Positions 17,217-25,322 of a DNA stretch of 64,000 bases are shown here, one piece after another. Numbering within the stretch: position 1 is the stretch's first letter; the number at the start of each line of letters is the position of its first letter. This stretch comes from Macrococcoides animalis (GTDB taxonomy: Bacteria > Bacillota > Bacilli > Staphylococcales > Staphylococcaceae). The notes beneath the pieces were generated by a model. It saw only the letters and a program-made list of their open reading frames with translations, was not told the DNA's origin and did not search any database. The stretch covers positions 62,001 through 126,000 of the forward strand of contig NZ_CP179727.1 of the NCBI RefSeq assembly GCF_047425875.1, in the 5' to 3' direction. The translations under genes were made by a program, and so were the position numbers.

Positions 17217-17858
17217 ATGTCTATACTTACGCAATTGATGGATTTTATCTTACATATTGACGAGCATCTTGTGAATATTGTAAAAGATTATGGAGGTTTA
17301 ACATACGGAATTTTATTTACAATTATTTTTGTAGAAACCGGTCTTGTTATTATGCCATTCTTACCAGGTGATTCAATGTTATTTGCAGCTGGGGCTTTAG
17401 CACCTCAAGGTGCATTAAACATTTGGTTATTATTTATCTTATTAGCAGTTGCCGCTATTATCGGTGATACATTAAACTATCATATTGGGAAATGGGTTGG
17501 TTACGGGATAGTAAATCACCCTAGAATTGGACGTTTAATCAAACAAGATCATATGCTAAAAGCAGAAAATTTCTTTAATACATATGGCGGAAAAACTATT
17601 GTAATCGCACGCTTTATGCCATTTATAAGAACATTTATTCCGTTCGTTGCGGGAGCAAGTTCAATGAAATACAGCTACTTTATTCTCTATAATATTATTG
17701 GAGCCATCGCCTGGGTGGGAATCTGTTTAGCAGGTGGGTACTTCTTCGGAAACATTCCAATAGTGAAAGAAAACTTTGAAATTGTGCTTATATTAATCAT
17801 ATTAATATCAGTATTACCAGCAGTCATCAGTGTCATTAAAAACTTACGTAATAAATAA
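17217..17858 (+). CDS. DedA-family membrane protein
   Basis: A 213-residue membrane protein. The family core E-T-G-L...PFLPGDSMLF near residue 45, GDTLNYHIGKWVG near 92 and ARFMPFIRTFIPFVAGAS near 135 are clear. DedA proteins help recycle or flip membrane lipids; some are undecaprenyl-phosphate translocases (UptA type). The acidic E and D and the basic ARF..R cluster needed for activity are all present. The ATG at 17217 is nine bases after GGAG; the ATG at 17211 is too close to it. It is a single-gene unit with its own promoter and a strong terminator, convergent with the thiamine operon. Confidence 0.88.
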   Translation: MSILTQLMDFILHIDEHLVNIVKDYGGLTYGILFTIIFVETGLVIMPFLPGDSMLFAAGALAPQGALNIWLLFILLAVAAIIGDTLNYHIGKWVGYGIVNHPRIGRLIKQDHMLKAENFFNTYGGKTIVIARFMPFIRTFIPFVAGASSMKYSYFILYNIIGAIAWVGICLAGGYFFGNIPIVKENFEIVLILIILISVLPAVISVIKNLRNK

Positions 17859-17907
17859 GGAGATTATTTAGGTACTAACACAGCAAATTATAAAGTGAAT
17901 AGATAAT

Positions 17908-17938
17908 AAAAAGGTGAGATCATTGATCTCACCTTTTT
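17908..17938. terminator. Bidirectional terminator
   Basis: A 15-bp stem (AAAAAGGTGAGATCA with its complement, one-base loop) with A-rich left and T-rich right flanks. It ends the DedA gene on the plus strand and the thiamine transport operon on the minus strand. Confidence 0.85.
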
Positions 17939-17939
17939 A

Positions 17940-18647
17940 TTATCTTAATTGTTCAAAGAGCTTCGCTTTTAAATTTAATTTATCAGTTTCACCTTGGAGT
18001 ATTTTTGTATCATAAATATGCGTTAATGTAGCAGGTTTCCCATTTAATACAATAATTCTATCTGACATCGTGATTGCCTCTTCTATACTATGTGTTATCA
18101 TCAATACAGTTTTACCTGTCTCTTTTATTAATCCTTTTAACCAAGCTTGCATATCCACTCGTGTAATCTCGTCTAACGCAGAGAAAGGTTCATCAAGTAA
18201 TAGCACTTGGTGCTCAGTATTTAGTGCACGTAAGAATGATACGCGTTGCTTCATCCCACCAGATAAACTGTTTGGATATTGGTTTTTAATTACCGTAAAA
18301 CCAGCACGTTCAAGTAACGCTGCACTTTGATCAATTGTTTTTACTTTCCCTATTTCAGTAGCGAGTTGAATATTCTCTTCAACCGTACGCCACGGCATTA
18401 AAGAGCTTGTTTGTGGCATAAAAGAAACATGACCCGTCGTATGAATAACTTCTCCGTTTATCAGCACTTCTCCACTTGTTTGTTTTAATAAACCACCAAC
18501 AATATTAATCAACGTAGACTTTCCAGAACCACTCGGTCCTAAAATGGCGATTATTTCATTTTGTTCTACTGTTAAATTGATATCAGATAAGACTTTTTTA
18601 TCACCAAATTGATGATGAATATGGTGTAGTTCTAATATGTTATTCAT
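17940..18647 (-). CDS. ABC transporter ATPase, thiamine-precursor uptake
   Basis: A 235-residue importer ATPase of the nitrate/sulfonate/taurine type: GPSGSGKSTLIN (Walker A, about 36-47), LSGGMKQRVSFLRAL and VLLLDEPFSALDE, then MITHSIEEA. It is the last gene of the riboswitch-controlled operon at 20686-17940 and corresponds to ThiZ of the ThiXYZ pyrimidine-precursor importer. Its start overlaps the permease stop by eight bases. Substrate assignment depends on the TPP riboswitch and the periplasmic-type binding protein in the same unit. Confidence 0.85.
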   Translation of the reverse strand: MNNILELHHIHHQFGDKKVLSDINLTVEQNEIIAILGPSGSGKSTLINIVGGLLKQTSGEVLINGEVIHTTGHVSFMPQTSSLMPWRTVEENIQLATEIGKVKTIDQSAALLERAGFTVIKNQYPNSLSGGMKQRVSFLRALNTEHQVLLLDEPFSALDEITRVDMQAWLKGLIKETGKTVLMITHSIEEAITMSDRIIVLNGKPATLTHIYDTKILQGETDKLNLKAKLFEQLR

Positions 18648-19380
18648 GATTCCACCTCAAGACGAAGCATTTAATGCCTTCAATGATAGCGTAGATAATT
18701 AAAGCGAACATAATTATCCAAACGATAGCTACAAAGACTTGATCCACTTGGAAGGCGCGTTGCGCAAGAATCATAAACTTCCCTAATCCTTTGTCACTAC
18801 CTAACCATTCAGAAATAATCGCACCCATTACTGAATAAGTCCCAGCAATTTTTAATCCATTAAACAAAAATGGCATACTATTTGGCCATTCAAGTTTCGT
18901 AAAAAGCTCTATGCGTGATGCGCCCATCATTTGCATGTATTTCTTTAAATCCTTATCTGTTTCATTAAAACCTTCTAGTAAACTCACCGTGATTGGAAAG
19001 AAACAGACTAACGTTATCACAATTAATTTTGGCAGTAAACCAAATCCAAACCATATAACCAGTAAGGGTGCAATGACGATTACTGGTATGTTTTGACTCA
19101 TAATAAGTAACGGATAAATATAATCATTTAGTGCAGGTATCAAGTTTAAAATGACAGCAAATAATATACCAAATATTATAGAACAAACAAGTCCCAATAG
19201 TACCAATTGAATCGTCGGTATCAAATGCGGATAATATTCTGGAAAATCAACAAAAAATGATTTAATAATCGCACTTGGTGCAGGTAATGTGTATGGATCT
19301 ACCTTTAAAAAATACACACAAGCTTCCCAAATGAGTAATAAAGAAATTAAAAATCCTGAAAACTTTAATACTTTCATCAT
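18640..19380 (-). CDS. ABC transporter permease, thiamine-precursor uptake
   Basis: A 246-residue permease of the BPD_transp_1 class with about six membrane segments. The cytoplasmic EAA-type loop is visible as M-M-G-A-S-R-I-E-L-F around residue 147. It resembles ThiX/SsuC permeases. The start at 19380 overlaps the stop of the 95-aa thiamine-binding gene by four bases. Role inferred from the operon: membrane channel for an HMP-like pyrimidine, working with the ATPase at 17940 and the lipoprotein at 19664. Confidence 0.85.
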   Translation of the reverse strand: MMKVLKFSGFLISLLLIWEACVYFLKVDPYTLPAPSAIIKSFFVDFPEYYPHLIPTIQLVLLGLVCSIIFGILFAVILNLIPALNDYIYPLLIMSQNIPVIVIAPLLVIWFGFGLLPKLIVITLVCFFPITVSLLEGFNETDKDLKKYMQMMGASRIELFTKLEWPNSMPFLFNGLKIAGTYSVMGAIISEWLGSDKGLGKFMILAQRAFQVDQVFVAIVWIIMFALIIYAIIEGIKCFVLRWNHE

Positions 19381-19664
19381 CGATATTTCGCGACCAATGC
19401 ATCCATAGATACCGATTCAGCATGATAGAATTTCACTTGAGAAATGATGGATTCACAGCCTAAGGCACGCATGCGATGGTTCATTTGTTCGATTAATGGT
19501 AATAATTCATGCATATCTCCTTCAATACTTGTTTCAAGTGGTGAAACGACAAATTTTAATCCAGATTGCTCGATGACTTCTATCGCTGCATCCACATAAG
19601 GAATGACATCTCTACCCTCTGGTGTTTTTGGAATAATTTGAATGCTCATAATTGTATTCGTCAT
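19377..19664 (-). CDS. Thiamine-binding (MTH1187/YkoF-type) protein
   Basis: A 95-residue protein of the DUF77/MTH1187 family (PF01910). Characteristic parts are MSIQIIPKTP near the N-terminus, ...YVDAAIEVIEQSGLKFVVSP near residue 30 and L-E-T-S-I-E-G-D. Members have a ferredoxin-like fold and bind thiamine or pyrimidine precursors; B. subtilis YkoF is a double-domain relative. The ATG overlaps the lipoprotein stop as TAATG, with GGAGGG upstream. It probably buffers or senses the transported compound in the cytoplasm. Confidence 0.82.
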   Translation of the reverse strand: MTNTIMSIQIIPKTPEGRDVIPYVDAAIEVIEQSGLKFVVSPLETSIEGDMHELLPLIEQMNHRMRALGCESIISQVKFYHAESVSMDALVAKYR

Positions 19665-20686
19665 TATTTACCCTCCACAAATTCATTTGTAAATGCATCT
19701 TTTGCTACGAAATTTTTTTTAATAATTTTATTGTCTTTTAAATATTTCGCGTAATCTTCCCAAACTTTTTCATCTTGAATACCCCAAGATTTTGCATCAT
19801 CTTGATATTTCGGTGATAAATATTTTTGTGATTTATAGACTAAATCTTTTTGTTTTTTTAATTCAGGTGCTGATTTAATTAAAATATCTGCACTTTCTTT
19901 TTCATTTTTTATTGCATATTCATAACCTTCTTTTACAGCTGCCATAAACGCTTTTGCTGTTTCAGGATTTGATTTTAAATATTTTTCATTGGCAATAATA
20001 ATTGGCGTATAATAATCTAAGTTTTTATCATAATCAATTAAATATTGCATGTTGACATCAATGTTTCGTGTTTCCGCTTCGATTCCTGTCCAACCATAAT
20101 ATACCCATGCAAAATCAATATTTTTCTTAGAGGCAGAAAAGAAATCCGTACTACCCATATTGACGATTTTTGTTTTATTCACATCTGCTTTTTCTTTTTT
20201 CATTAAAGTTTCAATAAATGCTTTTTCTATTGGAGCACCCCAGCCACCGTAAGTTTTACCTTCGTAATCTTTGGGTGATTTGATGTTTTTATCTTTTATA
20301 CTCATAAAACCGCTCGTATTATGCTGTATGATTGCACCAATGGATTTAATTGGAACACCTTCCGTACGCGATTGTGTCACTTGTTCTTGTGCACTGATGC
20401 CAAATTGTACGTCCTTTTTGTTTGCCGCAATCATTTGATCTGCATTCACATCACCTGGTATTTTAATTTCTACCTCTAAACCATGTTTCTTAAAGAAACC
20501 TTTCTCTTTTGCTACATATAGCCCTGTATGATTTGTGTTCGGTGTCCAGTCTAACATCATTGTTATTTCTTCTAATTTTTTATCTTTTGTTTTAGATGCA
20601 CTTTCATTTGTCTCATTTTTCGCATCATTCCCACAACCCGCTAACAATACCGCAACACTCATACCCACTAATATACTTTTCTTCAT
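19664..20686 (-). CDS. Thiamine-precursor ABC substrate-binding lipoprotein
   Basis: A 340-residue NMT1/THI5-like binding protein. The signal peptide ends in the lipobox L-L-A-G-C with the lipidated Cys at 18, so the protein is membrane-anchored outside the cell. MMLDWTPNTNHTGLYVAKEKG (about residue 47, given in parts: MMLDWTPNTNH, TGLYVA) is the classic pyrimidine-binding start of ThiY/THI5 proteins. I chose the ATG at 20686, eight bases after GGAGG. An in-frame ATG six bases earlier is too close to that SD, and the frame's far end at 20713 overlaps the attenuator. First gene of the operon, under TPP control. Confidence 0.9.
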   Translation of the reverse strand: MKKSILVGMSVAVLLAGCGNDAKNETNESASKTKDKKLEEITMMLDWTPNTNHTGLYVAKEKGFFKKHGLEVEIKIPGDVNADQMIAANKKDVQFGISAQEQVTQSRTEGVPIKSIGAIIQHNTSGFMSIKDKNIKSPKDYEGKTYGGWGAPIEKAFIETLMKKEKADVNKTKIVNMGSTDFFSASKKNIDFAWVYYGWTGIEAETRNIDVNMQYLIDYDKNLDYYTPIIIANEKYLKSNPETAKAFMAAVKEGYEYAIKNEKESADILIKSAPELKKQKDLVYKSQKYLSPKYQDDAKSWGIQDEKVWEDYAKYLKDNKIIKKNFVAKDAFTNEFVEGK

Positions 20687-20703
20687 TTCCATTTCCTCCA
20701 AAT

Positions 20704-20737
20704 AAAAAAACACAACCTAAACAAAGTAAAGTTGTGT
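20704..20737 (-). terminator. TPP-riboswitch terminator with competing antiterminator
   Basis: Minus strand: ACACAAC (20737-20731) pairs with GTTGTGT (20716-20710), followed by T7 at 20710-20704. The alternative pairing is GTGTC (20750-20746, the 3' side of riboswitch stem P1) with GACAC (20738-20734). That pairing uses part of the terminator arm. The two folds exclude each other, giving the expected off switch when TPP is bound. Confidence 0.85.
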
Positions 20738-20746
20738 CAAAACGCG

Positions 20747-20830
20747 ACACTTCCCTACGCTAGTTTTACCTAGATCAGGTGAATAAGGGTTTAGGACCAA
20801 CGTCCAATCTCAGAGTAACTCCCCTAGTGT
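20747..20830 (-). promoter_or_regulatory. TPP riboswitch (thi box)
   Basis: On the minus strand the conserved thi-box parts are in order: ACTAGGGGAG (20828 side), CTGAGA, the variable hairpin, ACCCTT, ACCTGATCTAGGTAA and CAGCGTAGGGAAG-like CTAGCGTAGGGAAG. The closing stem ACAC/GTGT is intact. It precedes the four-gene precursor importer, and it is coupled to the terminator at 20704-20737. Confidence 0.95.
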
Positions 20831-20992
20831 TTTTTAGTTATTTTATTTTCTTTTATAAGTATAACAAACAATTAGGAGATATAAAATCATTAAAGTAATT
20901 TCCTATAATAATTTCCCAATTGATAGCTAAATATTTTTGAGTAAATTTTTAATTTAATATAGTGATTTATTTCAAAAAACGCTATTATTTTT
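20831..20992. other. Gene-free stretch upstream of the thiamine operon
   Basis: AT-rich sequence between the riboswitch and the korB terminator. The thi promoter must lie here (minus strand, candidates around TTATAC near 20860), but no pair of boxes is convincing. No ORF with an SD is seen. Confidence 0.4.
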
Positions 20993-21034
20993 AAAAAACG
21001 CTTTAGCAAAAATGATATTGCTAAAGCGTTTTTT
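20993..21034 (-). terminator. Terminator of korAB
   Basis: A 17-bp stem (AAAAAACGCTTTAGCAA at 20993-21009 with 21018-21034) flanked by T-rich sequence on both strands. It follows the korB stop by 12 bases. Confidence 0.9.
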
Positions 21035-21045
21035 CTAATATTATA

Positions 21046-21909
21046 TTATTTAAACTCAGCCATTAATGATTCAAACTTCGCTTGATCCATTTCAATTGGT
21101 TCTTTTGCTAATGACTTTGAATAGCCATTTAATTGTTTCGCATAACTTGGTGTTTCAGTATCTTGATAAATAATACCTGTCACTAAACCTTTATGTTCAA
21201 CGACTGTATTGAGTGCTTTCATGCGATCTGTATGATCATAACCTTCAATGTCATTTAATGATACAAGATTTTCTTTAAACCATTCATACGTATTGACTTT
21301 ATTGTATGTCACACATGGTGAGAATACATTCACAAAAGCAAATCCTTCATGTTTAACAGCCGCTTCAATAATTGCAGTCAATTCCTTAATATCACTTGAG
21401 AAACTTTGTGCTACAAATGTTGCACCTGAAGTAATCGCAAGTTCAAGTGGTGATACATGTTTTTCAATTGAGCCATGTGGTGTAGTTTTCGTCACAAAGC
21501 CATGTGCCGAACTTGGTGAAGTTTGTCCTTTTGTTAAACCGTAAATTTGGTTGTCCATCACGACATACGTTAAGTCAATATTTCTACGGATTGAGTGAAT
21601 TGTATGACCCATACCAATTGCATAACCATCTCCGTCACCACCTGAAGCGATAACAGTTAATTCTTGATTCGCCATCTTCACACCTTGTGCCATCGGTAAT
21701 GCACGTCCGTGAATCGAATGAACGCCGTATGAATTAATATAACCTGACAAACGACCAGAACATCCGATACCTGTAATAACTGCTAACTCTTCAGGCTCTA
21801 ATCCTACATTTGCACATGCTTTTTGAATTGCTGCTTGTACTGAGAAGTCACCACATCCTGGACACCAGTTCGGTTTAACATTATTTCTAAAATCTTTAAA
21901 CGTAGCCAT
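21046..21909 (-). CDS. korB: 2-oxoacid:ferredoxin oxidoreductase, beta subunit
   Basis: A 287-residue thiamine-diphosphate-binding subunit. PNWCPGCGDF (about residue 14) and GIGCSGR (about 47) are family signatures, and GGDGDGYAIGMGH (about 89) with a later DNQIYGLTKGQ supplies the ThDP/Mg motif. With KorA it decarboxylates a 2-oxoacid (2-oxoglutarate or pyruvate) to the acyl-CoA, passing electrons to ferredoxin. Its ATG directly abuts the korA stop. No ferredoxin gene lies in the window. The exact substrate cannot be told from sequence by eye. Confidence 0.92.
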   Translation of the reverse strand: MATFKDFRNNVKPNWCPGCGDFSVQAAIQKACANVGLEPEELAVITGIGCSGRLSGYINSYGVHSIHGRALPMAQGVKMANQELTVIASGGDGDGYAIGMGHTIHSIRRNIDLTYVVMDNQIYGLTKGQTSPSSAHGFVTKTTPHGSIEKHVSPLELAITSGATFVAQSFSSDIKELTAIIEAAVKHEGFAFVNVFSPCVTYNKVNTYEWFKENLVSLNDIEGYDHTDRMKALNTVVEHKGLVTGIIYQDTETPSYAKQLNGYSKSLAKEPIEMDQAKFESLMAEFK

Positions 21910-23643
21910 TTAGATGCGCTCCTTTACTTCAATTACTTCGTTGATTTTTGCTTCGATTTCTTTCGGTAAGAATGGTGTTCCATCATATTTCGTAAAGTTT
22001 GTAATCTTACCGTGATGCATCGTATTCATTTTAATGATACTTGATAATTGGCCTGCGTAGTTATGTTCAGCGACAATAACTTTCTTCGCTTTATTCATTG
22101 CGTTTTGAACTTCCTCTGTTGGGAATGGGTGTAATTGTTTGATGTGCAAATGATTCACTTGTCCTTCAATACGTTCAATTGCTTCCTCAATTGCTCCGTA
22201 TGTTGATAAATAACCAATCACTAATACATCTGCTTCAGCATGATTTTCTTTATAATCCACTGGTGCAGAGATTTTTAATTGTTCAATTTTGCGCATACGT
22301 TTTTCCATTTGTTTAGCACGGTTCACTGGACTTTCAGAAGGTTTACCTTCTTCCGTATGTTCAACACCTGTTACGTGGTGAATACCATTCTTAACGCCAG
22401 GAACAACACGAGGTGATACACCGCTTTCAGTTACTTCATAACGCTTAAAGTAAGATTTATCTTCACGTGCTTCAACATTTGTTATTAAGTTACCACGGTC
22501 AATTTTAATACGGTTAAAGTCTAAATCCGGCACTGTATGTTTCCCCATTGAAAGTTGTAAATCACTTAATAAAATTACAGGACATTGATACTGCTCTGCT
22601 AAGTTAAACGCTTCTGCTGTTAAATAGAATGCATCTTCTGCAGTTGTTGGTGCTAATACGATTTTTGGAATATCACCGTGAGTACCATAAATCATCTGCA
22701 TTAAATCTGATTGTTCTTGTTTCGTTGGTAATCCAGTTGATGGTCCTCCGCGCATTGTGTTGATCACAACAAAAGGTTGTTCTGTCATACCACTTAAACC
22801 GATTGCTTCCATCATTAAAGAAAGACCAGGTCCAGCTGACGCTGTAAACGCACGTACACCACCGTAATTCACACCAATCGCCATAACTGCAGCAGCTATT
22901 TCATCTTCTGTTTGTATGACAGTACCACCAAAGTCCGACAATTTATCAATCATATATTCCATAATTTCACTAGCGGGAGTAATAGGATAAGCTGACATGA
23001 AACGTGCGCCGCCTGTAATTGCACCTAATGAAATAGCATCGTTACCAATCATAAATAAATGACCAACTTCATTTGAAGGATTTAATGTAAATGTGTGGAA
23101 ATCTTCTTGTTCCATTAAATCAAAACCGGCTTTTAACGCTTGTTTGTTTAATGCACAGATTTTCTCACCTTTTTTACCGAAAATATCATCAACTAAAACT
23201 TCAAAGTGTTTTAGATCAACACCAATTAAACTAGCACTTGCACCAATAGCTACCATGTTCTTCATTAATGCCGTACCTAATTCTTTTGCAATTTCAGTAA
23301 ATGCCATCGGTACGAATTTACCTTCATAATCTTCTGGTTTCTCAGGATTGAATTTAGCGTCTGCTAAAATAATCCCTGTTGCATTCATTTCATGATAGTT
23401 CACATCGATTGTTTCTTGGTCAAACGCTACTAATATATCTAAATCATCACTGATTGAATGAACTCTTGTTGTAGACACACGAATTTTATTGTTGGTGTGT
23501 CCTCCTTTAATACGACTTGAAAAATGTCTATAACCATATAAATAATAGCCTAAACGATTCAGCGCAGTTGAAAACATTTCACCTGTACTTTCAATACCTT
23601 CACCTTGCTGTCCGCCGACTTTCCACGAAATTTGAGACTTCAT
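21910..23643 (-). CDS. korA: 2-oxoacid:ferredoxin oxidoreductase, fused gamma-alpha subunit
   Basis: A 577-residue protein fusing the gamma domain (about residues 1-190; VGGQQGEGIESTGEMF near the start, GHTNNKIRVS near 49) to the alpha pyrimidine-binding domain (ISLGAITGGARFMSAYPITPASE near 205, read in parts, then ASAGPGLSLMMEAIGL) and a C-terminal domain with HPFPTEEV. This architecture is that of staphylococcal and mycobacterial KorA. The ATG at 23643 has AGGAGGG upstream. First gene of korAB. Confidence 0.93.
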   Translation of the reverse strand: MKSQISWKVGGQQGEGIESTGEMFSTALNRLGYYLYGYRHFSSRIKGGHTNNKIRVSTTRVHSISDDLDILVAFDQETIDVNYHEMNATGIILADAKFNPEKPEDYEGKFVPMAFTEIAKELGTALMKNMVAIGASASLIGVDLKHFEVLVDDIFGKKGEKICALNKQALKAGFDLMEQEDFHTFTLNPSNEVGHLFMIGNDAISLGAITGGARFMSAYPITPASEIMEYMIDKLSDFGGTVIQTEDEIAAAVMAIGVNYGGVRAFTASAGPGLSLMMEAIGLSGMTEQPFVVINTMRGGPSTGLPTKQEQSDLMQMIYGTHGDIPKIVLAPTTAEDAFYLTAEAFNLAEQYQCPVILLSDLQLSMGKHTVPDLDFNRIKIDRGNLITNVEAREDKSYFKRYEVTESGVSPRVVPGVKNGIHHVTGVEHTEEGKPSESPVNRAKQMEKRMRKIEQLKISAPVDYKENHAEADVLVIGYLSTYGAIEEAIERIEGQVNHLHIKQLHPFPTEEVQNAMNKAKKVIVAEHNYAGQLSSIIKMNTMHHGKITNFTKYDGTPFLPKEIEAKINEVIEVKERI

Positions 23644-23683
23644 ATGTACCCTCCTACTTTAATCACTTATTATAATATAACAA

Positions 23684-23717
23684 AGAACCACTTGTCTTTA
23701 CATAGACAAGTGGTTCT
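23684..23717 (-). terminator. Terminator of the ymdB unit
   Basis: A perfect 14-bp stem (23684-23697 with 23704-23717, six-base loop) followed on the minus strand by TTGTTATATTA. It lies between ymdB and korA. Confidence 0.85.
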
Positions 23718-23748
23718 ATACTTAAAAATCAGTCGAATGGCCGATACG

Positions 23749-24540
23749 TTATTTAAGTGGATTCTCTTGATTAATTAGTATGCGTTCTATCTTCTTGGTC
23801 GTTCCATCAGACTTAAGTTCAACAAATACACCGCTCAATACACCACGACCTTTTTCAGGTACAACATGCTTCACTGGCATAGATGTTAAGAAGCGATGAA
23901 TGACCTCATCTTTATTGATACCAAGAATTCCATCATAGTATCCTGTCATACCTACATCAGTAATAAAGCCTGTCCCCTTATTTAAGATACGGTTATCACT
24001 TGTTTGGATGTGGGTATGTGTGCCGACAACAACACTTGCACGGCCATCTGCATAATAACCGAACGCACCTTTTTCGCTTGTTGTTTCAGCATGGAAGTCT
24101 ACAAAGATATAGTCCGTTTCTTTTTTCGCTACTTCAAATAAGGCATCAAACTTTTTAAATGGACAATCAATTTGTTGCATAAAAGCGCGGCCTTGTAAAT
24201 TCATGATTGCAACTTTCTTATCATTAAACTTAATGATTTGCATCCCTTTACCCGGATTTTCATCCGGATAATTTGCAGGGCGGATCATCTTCACATCGCT
24301 ATCCAGTAAGTCATAACTATCACGCTGACCATACGTATGGTTGCCTAAAGTAACGCAATCCACACCGAGCGTCATCATTTCTTTATAAATTTTCTCAGTA
24401 ATCCCACGCCCATGTGCAGCATTCTCGCCGTTAACAATCGTAATATTCGGTCCGTATTTCCTCTTCAGTTGTGGTAAATATTCCGCAAGCATTTCACGTC
24501 CAATCGAACCTACAACATCACCTATAAATAATATTCTCAT
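23749..24540 (-). CDS. ymdB: YmdB-type metallophosphoesterase
   Basis: A 263-residue protein of the TIGR00282 family. Metal-binding blocks are seen in order: GDVVGSIGR (about 6-14), NGENAAHG (about 38-45), LGNHTYGQ (about 66), DFHAETTSEK (about 148) and GTHTHIQT (about 173). B. subtilis YmdB is a 2',3'-cyclic nucleotide phosphodiesterase needed for biofilm and multicellular behaviour and usually sits next to RNase Y. Here it is separated from rny by two unrecognised genes. Its ATG overlaps the stop of the nearer one (ATGA), so the three are coupled. Confidence 0.92.
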   Translation of the reverse strand: MRILFIGDVVGSIGREMLAEYLPQLKRKYGPNITIVNGENAAHGRGITEKIYKEMMTLGVDCVTLGNHTYGQRDSYDLLDSDVKMIRPANYPDENPGKGMQIIKFNDKKVAIMNLQGRAFMQQIDCPFKKFDALFEVAKKETDYIFVDFHAETTSEKGAFGYYADGRASVVVGTHTHIQTSDNRILNKGTGFITDVGMTGYYDGILGINKDEVIHRFLTSMPVKHVVPEKGRGVLSGVFVELKSDGTTKKIERILINQENPLK

Positions 24541-25310
24541 CAGTTCCTCATTCTTTCTTCACGTGTCATTTTAACTCTCAAATAACATATATAACATAAA
24601 AATACCCCAAGAATCAATGTGAGTAATGGATAAAATATAAATACATTAAAAAAGTAATGACTTAAATGTTGTTCTGACAATATATCAAAGCCCACTATAT
24701 TGATTCTATTGTTCCAAATACCATCTAAATCAATTTGCTTTAAAGTTATTTTACCAATTATATTATCTGAATGACTTGCCATCCCTATATAATGAATATC
24801 TCTTTTTGTTTGGTGCATCAACATGATTAGCGTCTCACCTGTTGCAATTTTCTTTTCATATATTATTGGTGAATCAACATAATGGTGATACAAACTTCTA
24901 TTCGTTTTAATATTTGTGTTTATTTTTTTCTTATTAATTATTAATTCATTTACTTTTTTCGCTTTAATATCTTCTTTTAATTGTATCAATTGATCACTAA
25001 GTTGATACGTGCGAATATAATACTTACTTTCCTTCATTAATTTGTCGTATTGTGATACATTATGCGCAACTGTTTCTTTATTTTTATGGTCTTGGAAGAT
25101 ATGCTCGACTGTTATCATATCGACGTTTATATTATCTTCAGCCGACACTTCAGTAATATTATTTTTATTGATTTCAATCGTCGATAGTAAACGTTCTTTT
25201 GCTGCGATTTGTTTGTTGTTATGGAGTTGATATGCATCTAACAATGGTAATATAGACATTAGTATCAATATCGTTGCAATGCCTAAATAAAGTTTAACGC
25301 GTTTTTCCAA
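24540..25310 (-). CDS. Unrecognised two-span membrane protein coupled to ymdB
   Basis: A 256-residue protein I do not recognise. It has a membrane segment at about residues 7-26 (LYLGIATILILMSILPLLDA) and another at about 223-245, with about 195 polar, Lys/Ile/Asn-rich residues between. This topology suggests an external domain tethered at both ends, like many sensor or division-associated proteins, but no motif is identifiable. The start is TTG at 25310 with SD GGGGTGA. The stop overlaps the ymdB ATG, and it lies 12 bases after the 199-aa gene, so all three form one unit with a promoter near 25950. Confidence 0.75.
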   Translation of the reverse strand: MEKRVKLYLGIATILILMSILPLLDAYQLHNNKQIAAKERLLSTIEINKNNITEVSAEDNINVDMITVEHIFQDHKNKETVAHNVSQYDKLMKESKYYIRTYQLSDQLIQLKEDIKAKKVNELIINKKKINTNIKTNRSLYHHYVDSPIIYEKKIATGETLIMLMHQTKRDIHYIGMASHSDNIIGKITLKQIDLDGIWNNRINIVGFDILSEQHLSHYFFNVFIFYPLLTLILGVFLCYICYLRVKMTREERMRN

Positions 25311-25322
25311 AGCTTCACCCCA

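Noticed and set aside
20687..20713. N-terminal extension of the thiamine-precursor lipoprotein
   Set aside because: It would overlap the riboswitch terminator and spoil the signal peptide; the ATG at 20686 is correctly spaced from GGAGG.
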